Numbered from the stretch's first letter, positions 43,472 through 52,323 are shown. The stretch is 64,000 nucleotides of DNA from an uncultured Prevotella sp. (GCA_944319935.1 CALUFM010000031.1:1-64000), one strand, 5' to 3'. Notes: generated from the sequence alone by a model not told the origin. Program-made: numbers and translations.

Positions 43472-44119
43472 ATGACAACACATCCACGATGGACCGACGA
43501 ATACTGGCTGCCGCTGATGAAGCTCTACATGCGGCGGCCTGAGGGCGTGAAGCCAATGTACTCACGCGCCACGGTGGCACTCAGCCTCGAGCTGCACATA
43601 CCGCCGCAGACGCTCTACCAGCAGATGTTCCGCATCAGGCGGCCAGACACCGAACTGCTGCGCCGCCTCACGGCGCGCTACTCGGCCAGCCCCAAGCGGC
43701 TCTCGCGCGACGTCAAGACGCTGCGGCGGATGCAGGGCATGGGCAGCGGCGGCAGCTTCTATGACGGCGTGGAGGTGCATGAAACGTTTGAACGTGACTT
43801 CCGCCCCATCCCCTCGCGCCCCGACCTCCAGCCCGTAATGCTCATCCTGACGCTCGACCTCTACTTCCGCCTGACACCCGCCACGATGGTCAGGGAGACG
43901 CCCGAAGTGGCCGAACTGGCCCGCCTGATGCGCCTGAAAGCACAGACGGTGGTCGAAGTCCTTGACGCATTCCAAGAGTGCGACCCCTACCTCAACCGCG
44001 CGCCCAAGGCCGACAAGGCCCTCGCCGACGCCTGCCACGACGTGTGGCAACGTTACGGCAACGACGAGCCCGAGACCCTTGCCGCCCTCGCCGCGCAGAT
44101 GCGCGAATACTTCAAATAA
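43472..44119 (+). CDS. conserved hypothetical protein, possible N-terminal helix-turn-helix
   Basis: A 215-residue cytoplasmic protein, no signal or membrane helices. The first ~70 residues (RWTDEYWLPLMKLYMRRPEGVKPMYSRATVALSLELHIPPQTLYQQMFRIRRPD) look like a helix-turn-helix or SANT-like fold with Arg-rich ends, and the rest is helical (AELARLMRLKAQTVVEVLDAFQECDP). I do not recognise the family. It may be cytosolic and DNA- or RNA-associated, but that is a guess. The Arg/Leu-rich composition and GC-rich third codon positions match the housekeeping genes nearby, so it looks like a resident gene. Confidence 0.75.
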   Translation: MTTHPRWTDEYWLPLMKLYMRRPEGVKPMYSRATVALSLELHIPPQTLYQQMFRIRRPDTELLRRLTARYSASPKRLSRDVKTLRRMQGMGSGGSFYDGVEVHETFERDFRPIPSRPDLQPVMLILTLDLYFRLTPATMVRETPEVAELARLMRLKAQTVVEVLDAFQECDPYLNRAPKADKALADACHDVWQRYGNDEPETLAALAAQMREYFK

Positions 44120-44134
44120 AGTGGAACATAAAAT

Positions 44135-44185
44135 ATTTGCAATCCGCCGCTAAACATTCTTGTAAACATGCGACGGATTGCAAAT
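44135..44185. terminator. bidirectional hairpin between the 43472 gene and the Sel1 gene
   Basis: A 12-bp perfect stem ATTTGCAATCCG/CGGATTGCAAAT with a 27-nt loop, in the 94-nt gap between convergent genes. Confidence 0.55.
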
Positions 44186-44213
44186 CAAATAACACGAAAA
44201 ACACAACAAGCTC

Positions 44214-44969
44214 TTATTCATTCCAATAAGAGCTGGGCTGACCTTTCACCTCGTCCAATGCCGTTTTCGCATTATCACCTCCTTGCCCGGCCACTTTTTC
44301 AAACCAATATATCGCCTGCGCCTTGTCCTTGCTTGTGCCCAGACCTTTATAATAGCAAACACCGAGGTTGAACTGCGCATCCGCAAGCCCTTGCTCCGCA
44401 GCCAGCCTGTACCAACACACGGCCTGGGAATAGTCCAGGTCTACGCCCAAGCCGGCGGCGTAGCAGTAACCGAGGTTCTTTTGCGCGTCAGCATGTCCCT
44501 GCCCGGCAGCCTTGCCATACCAGTATGCGGCCTTGGCGTAATCACGGGGCACGCCCTGCCCGGCAAAATGGCAAACGCCGAAGTTGAATTGCGCATCCGC
44601 GTCGACCTGCTCGGCCGCCTTGCCGTACCAGTATGCGGCCTTGGCGTAATCCTGGGACACGCCCCATCCGGCCACATAGAAAACGCCAAGGTTATACTGC
44701 GCGTCAGCCAAACCCTGTTCAGCCGCCTTCCCAAACCAATACACGGCCTTTGAATAGTCTTGCGCCACCCCGTCGCCGTTATAATAACGCGAGCCGAGCT
44801 TGAACTGCTCCACGGGGTCGGTAGGATAGCCTACGGCACTGACAGCTCTCAGGACGCTTATCGAGTCGCCGCCGTTTGACGGCATCGGCAACCTGTCAAG
44901 ACACTTGCCATGCCCCGCCGCGGTTACGGCGAAGCAGACGAATAAAAAGAATGCAAGTAATTGCTTCAT
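44214..44969 (-). CDS. Sel1-repeat secreted protein
   Basis: A 251-residue protein with signal peptide MKQLLAFFLFVCFAVTAAG. After residue ~50 it has five Sel1-like repeats of 36 residues, for example DPVEQFKLGSRYYNGDGVAQ, then repeated words YAKAAYWYGKAAEQ..ADAQ and YNLGVFYVAGWGV. Sel1 repeats are helical solenoids that mediate protein-protein contacts. Likely periplasmic. It is a single gene with its own strong promoter and a leader of about 140 nt. The partner cannot be predicted. Confidence 0.9.
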   Translation of the reverse strand: MKQLLAFFLFVCFAVTAAGHGKCLDRLPMPSNGGDSISVLRAVSAVGYPTDPVEQFKLGSRYYNGDGVAQDYSKAVYWFGKAAEQGLADAQYNLGVFYVAGWGVSQDYAKAAYWYGKAAEQVDADAQFNFGVCHFAGQGVPRDYAKAAYWYGKAAGQGHADAQKNLGYCYAAGLGVDLDYSQAVCWYRLAAEQGLADAQFNLGVCYYKGLGTSKDKAQAIYWFEKVAGQGGDNAKTALDEVKGQPSSYWNE

Positions 44970-45113
44970 GGCTGTAATGTTTTACAAGAAAGACGCACGG
45001 CCATCCGACAAAAGCCAAATGTCTTGACAGGCCGTCATCAGGCGTTGACGCTTTTCCTTATTTACAAATGTCTGTATAAACTCTCTTGCCCGGCGGCATT
45101 GCAGCCGATGATG

Positions 45114-45144
45114 CAAAGATAACGAATTTTCATGATTGGGCAAA
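45114..45144 (-). promoter_or_regulatory. Sel1 gene promoter
   Basis: Minus strand: TTTG at 45144-45141 and TATCTTTG at 45121-45114, 19 nt apart. It leaves a leader of about 140 nt before the start codon. Confidence 0.75.
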
Positions 45145-45304
45145 AGGAAAGCAAAAAAACATAAGGGTGAAATGAAATCCACCATTTCAGACAGTGAATA
45201 CAACCGAAAAACGGGAAAAGGCAACAGCCATGTAACACATTGTCATCCAGGTGGTTACAAAAGTGTCATCCGTATGATTACAATAGACCGCAAACGACAA
45301 TGCG

Positions 45305-45339
45305 AAACGTCGCCTTTCAACGGGTGAAAGGCGGCGTTT
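45305..45339. terminator. isolated hairpin in the 44970-45976 spacer
   Basis: A 15-bp stem with one T-G pair (AAACGTCGCCTTTCA and partner) and a 5-nt loop. No gene ends nearby on either strand, so it may end an unseen transcript. Confidence 0.45.
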
Positions 45340-45489
45340 GGTGTTACAATAAAGTAAAGGCAAAGGCGGGTCAGCAGTTTGGCTGAACGGGAAGCAAACG
45401 TCAACCCCAGCCCCGATGGATGGAATCTATCTTGCTGAACAAAAAAATCATCAAGTAAGAACTAAACAGTACACCTATCTTTTAACGTA

Positions 45490-45842
45490 ACATCAGTTCG
45501 GCATAAGACTTATTTTATTTGCAAACATTCCCAACAGCCACAGTAGGGACATAATTAGCTTAACGCTGACCGTTGGTTCATTATGTCCGCTGCCGCAAAG
45601 CGGCGTATTATACGAATAAAGCAGGGAAAAACGTTCTTGCAGAACGTACGGGCATAATAAATCAAGCCCATACAAGAGATATTTGCTTACACCGGACTGA
45701 CGTCAATGTGAGTTCGGCACAAGGCTTGTTTATCTGCAAATACCTCAAACCGCCGCCGTAGGGGCAGACCCGTGTGTCTGCCCTTCGTCTTGCCCCCTCC
45801 GCATTTGCCAGGGCAGACACACGGGTCTGCCCCTACGGCGGA
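45490..45842. repeat. composite F element with GTAGGGGCAGACCC palindrome
   Basis: Two direct copies of an AGTTCGGCAtAAG...TTTGCAAA-type word (about 45495-45525 and 45711-45743), followed by a perfect inverted repeat: arms of 32 nt at 45754-45785 and 45811-45842 (centre GTAGGGGCAGACCCGTGTG), loop 25 nt. A related copy lies at 57932-58055. The rest of the 1-kb spacer 44970-45976 shows a promoter, a hairpin and no convincing gene. Confidence 0.85.
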
Positions 45843-45976
45843 AGCCTTGGCCGCATGGCTGGTGTCGGCTGATTGATACGGATGGCTGCGGGCACAAGAA
45901 AGGCGGGCACCCGGCGACGGTTAGGCCGCCAGGTGTCCGCCTTTTTATTGTCAAACGCCTATCGCGTATTCCCGAA

Positions 45977-47356
45977 CTACATGTACCCCAGCCAGCGCAG
46001 GATGTCGTTCATGTTGGCGACAATCATGAGGAGGATGAGGAGGCCGAAGCCTACGTACTCGGCCTTGATTAGGAAGTTCTCGCTGGGCTTGCGGCGGGTG
46101 ACCATCTCGTAGAGCAGGAAGAGGACGTGGCCGCCGTCCAAGGCGGGTATGGGCAGGATGTTCATGAAGGCCAGGATGATGCTGAGGAAGGCCGTCATGC
46201 GCCAGAACATCATCCAGTCCCACGTCGGGGGGAAGAGGCTGCCGATGGCACCGAAGCCTCCCAAAGACTTCGCCCCGTCGGCTGTGAAGACGTACTTCAT
46301 GTCGTCAACATAGCCGCGCAGCACGTCGATGCCGTAGACCGCGCCGGCGGGGAAGCTCTCAAGGAAGCCGTACTCAAGCTTCACGGGCTTGTAGTAAGTG
46401 CCCACGTAGGTGCGGCCAACGCCGAGGGTGAGGTCGGGGTTAAGCACGACTTTCGCCGTGTCGCGGCGCGACAGGTCGCCGCCATGGGCGAAGACTACGG
46501 TCGTTGTGCGCGCCTTCAGGCTGTCTGCGGGCGTCTTAGCCACGGCCAGCACGTCTTGCAGACGGCCTATTTGGTCGTCAAACTCGTTCCACGAGTCTAT
46601 GCTCTTGCCTCCGATGGCCAGCAGCTTGTCGCCCTTCTGCATGCCGGCCTTCGCCGCCGGTGTGCCGGCCAGCACGCTGTCAACGTCGGCGGGGATGAAG
46701 GGGCGGGTGAATACGGGCTGCTCCTTGACCATGGTTAGCAGGCTCATGTCCTCGGGCATGGCTATGGTCACCTCGCGCCCCTGACGCTCTACGGTCACGG
46801 TCTTGGCGTTGGCTATGGCGCGGTACATGTCAACGTCAAACTTCTCGAACGCCTTTTCGTCGGTGCGTAGCAGTATGTCGCCGTCGCGGAAGCCGATTTC
46901 CTTGGCCGTCTCGTTGAACTTCATGCCCATCTTCATGTCCTTCAGGGCGTAGTAAGAGTCGCCCCAGGTGAAGAGGACCATGGCGTAGATGAACAGCGCG
47001 AGCAGGAAGTTGACCAGCACGCCGCCCACCATTATGAGCAGACGCTGCCACGCCGGCTTTGAGCGGAACTCCCAGGGCTGGGCCGGCTTCTTCATCTGCT
47101 CGGTGTCGAACGACTCGTCTATCATGCCCGAAATCTTGCAGTAGCCGCCCAGGGGCAGCCAGCCTACGCCGTAGGTGGTGTCGCTCTTCTTGGGCTTGAA
47201 CTCGAAAAGGTGGAACCAGGGGTCGAAGAACAGGTAAAACTTCTCGACCCTTACGCCGAAGAGTTTGGCGAAAAAGAAGTGCCCGCCCTCATGGAGCAGC
47301 ACGAGGATTGAGATTGCCAGCATGAACTGCAGCAGTCGTATCAAAAATACTTCCAT
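45977..47356 (-). CDS. rseP: RIP metalloprotease RseP (site-2 protease)
   Basis: A 459-residue intramembrane zinc protease. The HExxH motif is His22-Glu23-Gly-Gly-His26 (ILVLLHEGGHFFFAKLFG); the third ligand is in NILPIPALDGGHVLFLLYEM near the C-terminus. One or two PDZ domains lie between (GSFP... DVDSVLAGTPAAKAGMQKGDKLLAIGGKSIDSW). It cleaves anti-sigma factors or signal-peptide remnants in the inner membrane. It is the last gene of the run DUF4290-murA-rimM-dxr-rseP, a conserved Bacteroidales order. Confidence 0.95.
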   Translation of the reverse strand: MEVFLIRLLQFMLAISILVLLHEGGHFFFAKLFGVRVEKFYLFFDPWFHLFEFKPKKSDTTYGVGWLPLGGYCKISGMIDESFDTEQMKKPAQPWEFRSKPAWQRLLIMVGGVLVNFLLALFIYAMVLFTWGDSYYALKDMKMGMKFNETAKEIGFRDGDILLRTDEKAFEKFDVDMYRAIANAKTVTVERQGREVTIAMPEDMSLLTMVKEQPVFTRPFIPADVDSVLAGTPAAKAGMQKGDKLLAIGGKSIDSWNEFDDQIGRLQDVLAVAKTPADSLKARTTTVVFAHGGDLSRRDTAKVVLNPDLTLGVGRTYVGTYYKPVKLEYGFLESFPAGAVYGIDVLRGYVDDMKYVFTADGAKSLGGFGAIGSLFPPTWDWMMFWRMTAFLSIILAFMNILPIPALDGGHVLFLLYEMVTRRKPSENFLIKAEYVGFGLLILLMIVANMNDILRWLGYM

Positions 47357-47455
47357 AATCTTTAAGTGAAGGGTGAAGAACGAAGGGTGAAGAATTTATT
47401 TGTGCCTGCCCGCCGTCTTCAAGGCTTTCAAAACATTTTTCTTAATTATTAACTC

Positions 47456-48616
47456 TTAATTCTTGATTTCCAGAAGCTCCTCGGCCACGCGCCTCGCCTC
47501 GGCGTCGGTGCTGACGTAGGTGTCATAGTCGGCCTCCGCGCTGAACGCTACGCGGCGCATCGTCTCCTCGATGATGTCGGCCATACGGGTGAACGAGCAG
47601 CGGTCTTCAAGGAAGCCGAGGTTCACCACCTCGTTGGCGGCGTTGACTATGCAGGGCATGTTGCCGCCTTTGCGTATGGCGTCGAAGGCCAACGCCAGGC
47701 AGCGGAACTTGTCCATGTCGGGCTCGAAGAACTCAAGCGGGTGGCTGAACAGGTCTAAGCGGTCGCCGCAGAGGTGCAAGCGGTCGGGATAAGAGAAGGC
47801 GAACTGTATGGGCAGGCGCATGTCCGGCACGCCGAGCTGCGCCTTCACGGCCCCGTCGCTGAACTGCACCGCGCTGTGGACGACGCTCTGCGGATGCACC
47901 AGCACCTGTATTTTGTCCGCCGGCACGCCGAAGAGCCACTTGGCCTCGATTACCTCAAAGCCCTTGTTCATCATCGTCGCGCTGTCAATTGTGATTTTCG
48001 CGCCCATGTGCCACGTGGGGTGTTTCAGGGCGTCGGCCTTGGTCACGGTGGCAAGCTGCTCCTTGGTGAAGTTGCGGAAGGGGCCGCCCGATGCCGTGAG
48101 CAGCAGCTTCTCAACCTCGTTGCCGCCCTCGCCCATGAGGCATTGGAATATGGCCGAATGCTCGCTGTCAACGGGAATGATGGGCGTGCGGTATTCGGCG
48201 GCCAGCTTGCAAATCAGCTCGCCCGCCACGACGAGCGTCTCCTTGTTGGCCAGGCATATTTTCTTGCGCGCCTTTATGGCGTGGATTGTAGGGCTGAGGC
48301 CGGCGAAACCCACCATGGCCGTAAGCACCATGTCGATCGGCCCGGCCTCCACGATTTCGTCGATGGCCTGTTTCCCGGCGTACACTTTTATGTCGGGCAG
48401 GTCGGCGAGGAGCTGTTTCAGCTCTTCATACTTGTCTTCGTTGGCTATGACTACGGCCGCGGGATTGAACTCGCGGGCCTGTCTTGCCAGCTCTTCCACC
48501 CTGTTGTTGGCCGTCAGGCAATAGACTTCATACAGGTCGGAGTGTTCCTTGACCACTTGCAGGGCCTGTGTCCCTATCGAGCCTGTCGAGCCGAGGATGG
48601 CTATTTGTTTCTTCAT
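47456..48616 (-). CDS. dxr: 1-deoxy-D-xylulose 5-phosphate reductoisomerase
   Basis: A 386-residue enzyme, the second step of the MEP isoprenoid pathway. It starts MKKQIAILGSTGSIGTQAL (NADPH loop GSTGSIG). The metal and substrate residues are in IPVDSEHSAIFQCL, LTASGGPFRNF, TIDSATMMNKGFEVIEAKWLF and AANEVVNLGFLEDRCSF. The ATG at 48616 is used; the ATG one codon upstream (48619) is also possible, and the longer frame to 48649 is unlikely. It lies between rimM and rseP. Confidence 0.97.
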   Translation of the reverse strand: MKKQIAILGSTGSIGTQALQVVKEHSDLYEVYCLTANNRVEELARQAREFNPAAVVIANEDKYEELKQLLADLPDIKVYAGKQAIDEIVEAGPIDMVLTAMVGFAGLSPTIHAIKARKKICLANKETLVVAGELICKLAAEYRTPIIPVDSEHSAIFQCLMGEGGNEVEKLLLTASGGPFRNFTKEQLATVTKADALKHPTWHMGAKITIDSATMMNKGFEVIEAKWLFGVPADKIQVLVHPQSVVHSAVQFSDGAVKAQLGVPDMRLPIQFAFSYPDRLHLCGDRLDLFSHPLEFFEPDMDKFRCLALAFDAIRKGGNMPCIVNAANEVVNLGFLEDRCSFTRMADIIEETMRRVAFSAEADYDTYVSTDAEARRVAEELLEIKN

Positions 48617-48672
48617 CATGTTCGGTGTTACACGCATTTTGTAAAACATGTCAGGCAGCCTGGCCGGCGGGT

Positions 48673-49200
48673 TCAGCCCAAGTCGAGCAACCCTTCGGGC
48701 AAGCTGACCCGTATCTTGCGGCCTTCGGGGTCAACGGAGACGATGAAATCACCCGAAGCCGGTATCAATACTTCGCCCCCGCCGGGCTTGCTGACGCTGA
48801 AGAGGACGTTCTCCGTAGAGTCGTCAACATAGGCCAGAGTGCCTATGAGGCTGTCATCGGCGTCGGCGTTGACAACCTCGAAGCCCTTGAGTTCGTCCCA
48901 GGTGAGGTCGCCCTCGTCGCGGTCGGAAAGCTTTTTGGGGAAGTACACGTCGCAGCCCGTAAGCTCCTGTGCCTGTTCCTTGGTGTCGATGTCGCAAAAT
49001 TTCACCAGAGCCGTCTCGCCGCTCTTGAACCTGTATTCCTCGAAGAAGAAAGGCACGAGGATGCCGTCAACCATCAGTACGAGGTAGTCGGCGTCAACAC
49101 GGTCGAACACGTCGTCGCTGAACATCAGCGAGACTTCGCCCTTCACGCCGTGCGGCTTACCTATCCTGCCTATCTTGTAGACTTCTTCTGTTCGTATCAT
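48673..49200 (-). CDS. rimM: ribosome maturation factor RimM
   Basis: A 175-residue protein with the two RimM parts: a beta-barrel (EVYKIGRIGKPHGVKGEVSLMF, the N-terminal signature) and a PRC-barrel (LTWDELKGFEVVNADADDSLIGTLAYVDDS to EVLIPASGDFIVSVDPEGRKIRVSLPEGLLDL). It binds S19 and is needed for 16S rRNA processing and 30S assembly. The spacing to dxr is 56 nt. The upstream spacer to murA is filled with C repeats. Confidence 0.96.
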   Translation of the reverse strand: MIRTEEVYKIGRIGKPHGVKGEVSLMFSDDVFDRVDADYLVLMVDGILVPFFFEEYRFKSGETALVKFCDIDTKEQAQELTGCDVYFPKKLSDRDEGDLTWDELKGFEVVNADADDSLIGTLAYVDDSTENVLFSVSKPGGGEVLIPASGDFIVSVDPEGRKIRVSLPEGLLDLG

Positions 49201-49204
49201 TTTC

Positions 49205-49405
49205 TTATTTAGTTGACAAGTTCACAGTGACGAGCAAACAAGCCAGTCATGTTTAGTTGACAAGTCAACAGTCACAAGCAGACAAGCCGGTATGCCTTGT
49301 TTACTTGTTACTCGTCTGCTCGTTACTCGTTTGCTTGTCACTTGTCTGCTTGTTGCTTGTCACTTGTCTGCTGAAAAAGCTTGTCACTTGTCTGCTGAAA
49401 AGCTT
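49205..49405. repeat. C-family inverted repeat between murA and rimM
   Basis: Plus-oriented units (GACAAGTTCACAGTGACGAGC) at 49213-49288, then the reversed form (CTTGTTTACTTGTTACTCGTC...CTTGTCTGCTG) to 49405. The right end runs into the murA gene and supplies its last eight codons and stop. Confidence 0.9.
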
Positions 49406-50709
49406 GTCACTCTCTCAATTTTCGCCCCGAGGGCGTTCAGGCGCGCCTCTATGTCCTCATATCCGCGGTCTATTTGCGCTATGTTGTCAATGCGGCTGGT
49501 GCCGCTCGCGCTGAGGGCGGCTATGAGCAGGGCGATGCCCGCGCGGATGTCGGGGCTGGTCATGCGGCCGGCGCGCAGGCGTTTCTTGCGGTCGTGGCCT
49601 ACCACGACGGCCCTGTGTGGGTCGCAGAGGATGATTTGCGCGCCCATGTCAATCAGCTTGTCAACGAAGAACAGGCGGCTCTCGAACATCTTCTGGTGGA
49701 ACAGCACGCTGCCCCGCGCCTGTGTGGCGACGACGAGCAGCACGGAGAGCAGGTCGGGCGTGAGGCCCGGCCAGGGCGCGTCGGCCAAGGTCATGATGGA
49801 GCCGTCGATGAACGATTCTATCTCGTAATGCTCCCTGTGGGGTATTATGAGGTCGTCGCCGTCAACGTCTATTCCGACGCCGAGCTTGCGGAAGGCTTCC
49901 GGTATGATGCCGAGGTTGCGCACGGAGACGTCCTTTATGCGTATGCCGTGGCCCACCATGGCGGCCATGCCGATGAACGAGCCTACCTCAATCATGTCGG
50001 GCAGGATGGTGTGCGACGCCCCGTGCAGGCTCTCCACGCCCACGATGGTGAGCAGGTTTGAGGCTATGCCGCTGATGCGCGCGCCCATACGGTTGAGCAG
50101 GTGGCACAGTTGCTGTATGTAAGGCTCGCACGCGGCGTTGTATATTGTCGTGGTGCCCCGTGTCAGCACGGCGGCCATTATGATGTTGGCCGTGCCGGTA
50201 ACCGAGGCCTCGTCGAGCAGCATGTAGCATCCTTTCAGGTTGCCGCCGTCAATCTCGAAGGTGTCGCGGCTGTCGTTGTGCGTGAACGTCGCGCCCAGGT
50301 GCTTGAAGCCGAGGAAGTGGGTGTCCAGCCTGCGGCGGCCTATTTTGTCGCCCCCGGGCTTGGCCACCACCGCCCTGCCGAAGCGGGCGAGCAGCGGGCC
50401 TATCATGAGTACGCTGCCGCGCAGCGACGAACACTTGCGTATGAACTCGTCGCTCTCAAGGTAGTCGAGGTTGATGTCGCTGGCGCGGAAGGTGTATTCG
50501 TTCTTGCCCTCGCGCTCCACGCTGACGCCCATGTCTACGAGCAGCTTTATGAGGTTCTGCACGTCGAGGATGTCGGGTATGTTCTTTATCCTCACCTCGT
50601 CGCCGGTCAGCAGCGAGGCGCAAATCACCTCCAGGGCCTCGTTCTTCGCGCCCTGCGGCGTTATGGTGCCGCTCAGCGGGTGTCCGCCCTCTATTATGAA
50701 AGATTCCAT
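49384..50709 (-). CDS. murA: UDP-N-acetylglucosamine 1-carboxyvinyltransferase (Cys to Asp active site)
   Basis: A 441-residue enolpyruvyl transferase, first committed step of peptidoglycan synthesis. It opens MESFIIEGGHPLSGTITPQGAKNEALEVICASLL. The position of the usual catalytic Cys (PGGC in E. coli, Cys115) is Asp121 in AVVAKPGGDKIGRRRLDTH. Other family residues (KNEAL, RGTTTIYNAACEPYIQQL, GIRIKDVSVRNLG, ASGTSRIDNIAQIDRGYE) are kept. Known from other Asp-type MurA: fosfomycin cannot alkylate Asp, so natural resistance is expected. The last eight residues VTSFSADK come from a C-family repeat. It lies between DUF4290 and rimM. Confidence 0.96.
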   Translation of the reverse strand: MESFIIEGGHPLSGTITPQGAKNEALEVICASLLTGDEVRIKNIPDILDVQNLIKLLVDMGVSVEREGKNEYTFRASDINLDYLESDEFIRKCSSLRGSVLMIGPLLARFGRAVVAKPGGDKIGRRRLDTHFLGFKHLGATFTHNDSRDTFEIDGGNLKGCYMLLDEASVTGTANIIMAAVLTRGTTTIYNAACEPYIQQLCHLLNRMGARISGIASNLLTIVGVESLHGASHTILPDMIEVGSFIGMAAMVGHGIRIKDVSVRNLGIIPEAFRKLGVGIDVDGDDLIIPHREHYEIESFIDGSIMTLADAPWPGLTPDLLSVLLVVATQARGSVLFHQKMFESRLFFVDKLIDMGAQIILCDPHRAVVVGHDRKKRLRAGRMTSPDIRAGIALLIAALSASGTSRIDNIAQIDRGYEDIEARLNALGAKIERVTSFSADK

Positions 50710-50727
50710 TGGCCGATGGTTTGTCTG

Positions 50728-51342
50728 TTAGCGTATCTGTTGCCTGTCATTTCTCTTGCGCCGCTTCTCTCCCGGCTCTTTCATGCTGCCGACGCTGAAC
50801 TTGAATGTGTCGAGGTCAAGCTGGATTTTGCCGTCGGTGAAGCGCGCCAGGTCTGACGCTATTTTCTCGTCGTCGCTCGAGCCGTGGCTCCACTGCATCA
50901 GGTTGCGCTTCATCTGGTTGGCGGTGAGGCGCGTCAGCTCGTCGCGCTCGGGGCCGGGCTGCATGGCCTTCAGCTTCTCGAACAGCTCGAACACCATGCT
51001 GCCGTAGTGCTTCACGGGGTTCTTCTCTTTGGGGTAGCCCATGGGCTGGGGCTTCTTCATGATGTTCTTCGCCTCGGTTATGTCAACGGGATAGTCGATG
51101 TCGAGCTTGAATCCGCTCATGATGGCCAGGTGGTCCCACAGCTTCTGCTTGCTGTCGGCGTTCTCGCGGGTCTGTGGGAACATGCGCTCCATTATGCTGA
51201 CGATGGTCTCAGCGCACCGCTGCCGCTCCGCCTTGGTGGGCAGGGCGATGGCGTAATCAACCATCTTCTGCACCTCCCGGCCGTATTCGGGCAATACCAG
51301 CCGTTCGCGCTGGGTGTTATAGTCAAGTCCTGAAATGTTCAT
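50728..51342 (-). CDS. DUF4290 domain-containing protein
   Basis: A 204-residue helical protein of the Bacteroidetes-only family DUF4290. The opening NISGLDYNTQRERLVLPEYGREVQKMVDYAIALPTKAERQRCAETIVSIM and the central SKQKLWDHLAIMSGFKLDIDYPVD are characteristic. There is no signal peptide; the basic C-terminus (GEKRRKRNDRQQIR) suggests nucleic-acid or membrane contact. Function unknown. It heads the run to murA with an 18-nt gap. Confidence 0.9.
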   Translation of the reverse strand: MNISGLDYNTQRERLVLPEYGREVQKMVDYAIALPTKAERQRCAETIVSIMERMFPQTRENADSKQKLWDHLAIMSGFKLDIDYPVDITEAKNIMKKPQPMGYPKEKNPVKHYGSMVFELFEKLKAMQPGPERDELTRLTANQMKRNLMQWSHGSSDDEKIASDLARFTDGKIQLDLDTFKFSVGSMKEPGEKRRKRNDRQQIR

Positions 51343-51542
51343 TTTGTCTTTTTGGGAAATTAAGTGTTTCTTTGCTTTTTACCTTGTCATGCCACGGCGC
51401 GCCCCAGGCTCGCAACCGCCTGAGTGCCAACGCCTTTGCCGACGATGGCCTTTCGGCTTGCAAAAGGCCGCATTCCGCGCCGCCGTTTGCCGTCTTCCGC
51501 GCCGCGGTAGGCGGCGTTTCGCAAGCCCGGCGGCGGGAAGCC

Positions 51543-52232
51543 TCACAGCAGTTTCCTGGGAGTCTTCGCCACAAAGTCTTTCAGATAGAACGGCACGAAG
51601 TACGCCACGTCCTCCGTCCGGCCTTCGGCCACGCGCTTCTCGGCCAGCGGGAACATGTTCTTGGCCAGCGGCTCGACGCCCTTCAGCAGTTCGGCGTTGG
51701 GATGGCTGATGACGCTGAAGCACTTGCACGCTCCGTTGCCGAAGAACAGCACCTTGCCCCTGTCCAGGTATTCGCTGTACGTGCCGGCGTCAACAACGTC
51801 GGCCTGTACGCCCCTCACCTCGCACAGGGCGCGGTCGTAGACCCCGGCGTACACCTCCATGCGGCGCGCGTCGAGCATCGGGCAGAGCAGGGTGTCGTCG
51901 TCAAGGTCATGGTTCAGCAGCACGGGCACGGCCATAAGCTCGAGCGTGGGCACGGCCACCAGCTTCGCCCCGCGGCCGTAGCATACGCCTTTGGCCATCG
52001 ACACGCCTATGCGCAGCCCCGTGTAAGAGCCCGGGCCGCAGCTTACGGCCACCGCGTCGAGCGGGATGGAGCGGCTGTCGATGTAGGCCAGGGCCTCGTC
52101 AACGAACGTTCCCAGGCGCACGGCGTGGTTCGGGCCGCAATGGTCTTCCCTGTTGAGGAGGCACTCGCCGTCACGGCTTACTGCCACCGAGCATACGTCG
52201 GTGCTTGTCTCTATGTTCAAAATGCACGACAT
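51543..52232 (-). CDS. tsaB: tRNA threonylcarbamoyladenosine biosynthesis protein TsaB
   Basis: A 229-residue protein of the ASKHA fold. The signature LNIETSTDVCSVAVSRDGE, AVSCGPGSYTGLRIGVSMAKG and the CPMLDARRMEVYAGVYD segment identify TsaB, the scaffold partner of TsaD in t6A37 synthesis. The ATG at 52232 (MSCILNIETS) is chosen; 23 upstream codons read the promoter region shared with the divergent yicC. Confidence 0.95.
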   Translation of the reverse strand: MSCILNIETSTDVCSVAVSRDGECLLNREDHCGPNHAVRLGTFVDEALAYIDSRSIPLDAVAVSCGPGSYTGLRIGVSMAKGVCYGRGAKLVAVPTLELMAVPVLLNHDLDDDTLLCPMLDARRMEVYAGVYDRALCEVRGVQADVVDAGTYSEYLDRGKVLFFGNGACKCFSVISHPNAELLKGVEPLAKNMFPLAEKRVAEGRTEDVAYFVPFYLKDFVAKTPRKLL

Positions 52233-52260
52233 AAAACGAAAATAACTTTTTAAATACGTG

Positions 52261-52268
52261 CAAAAATA
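52261..52268 (-). promoter_or_regulatory. -7 box TATTTTTG of tsaB
   Basis: A perfect match on the minus strand, 28 nt before the tsaB start, in the 91-nt divergent spacer. Confidence 0.55.
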
Positions 52269-52290
52269 CGCTTTTTTCCGAATAAATATG

Positions 52291-52298
52291 TACTTTTG
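52291..52298 (+). promoter_or_regulatory. -7 box TACTTTTG of yicC
   Basis: A perfect match, 25 nt before the yicC ATG at 52324. The divergent tsaB box lies 22 nt away, so the two promoters face away from each other in a very short spacer. Confidence 0.6.
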
Positions 52299-52323
52299 CA
52301 TAAATTTAACTACAAAACAGGTT

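Noticed and set aside
45136-45327. 63-residue plus-strand frame in the gene-free gap
   Set aside because: Lys/Ser-rich with no family resemblance; its end lies in a hairpin and its start overlaps the opposing promoter.
45493-45675. 60-residue minus-strand frame
   Set aside because: It lies wholly inside the F composite element; no ribosome site or homology is visible.
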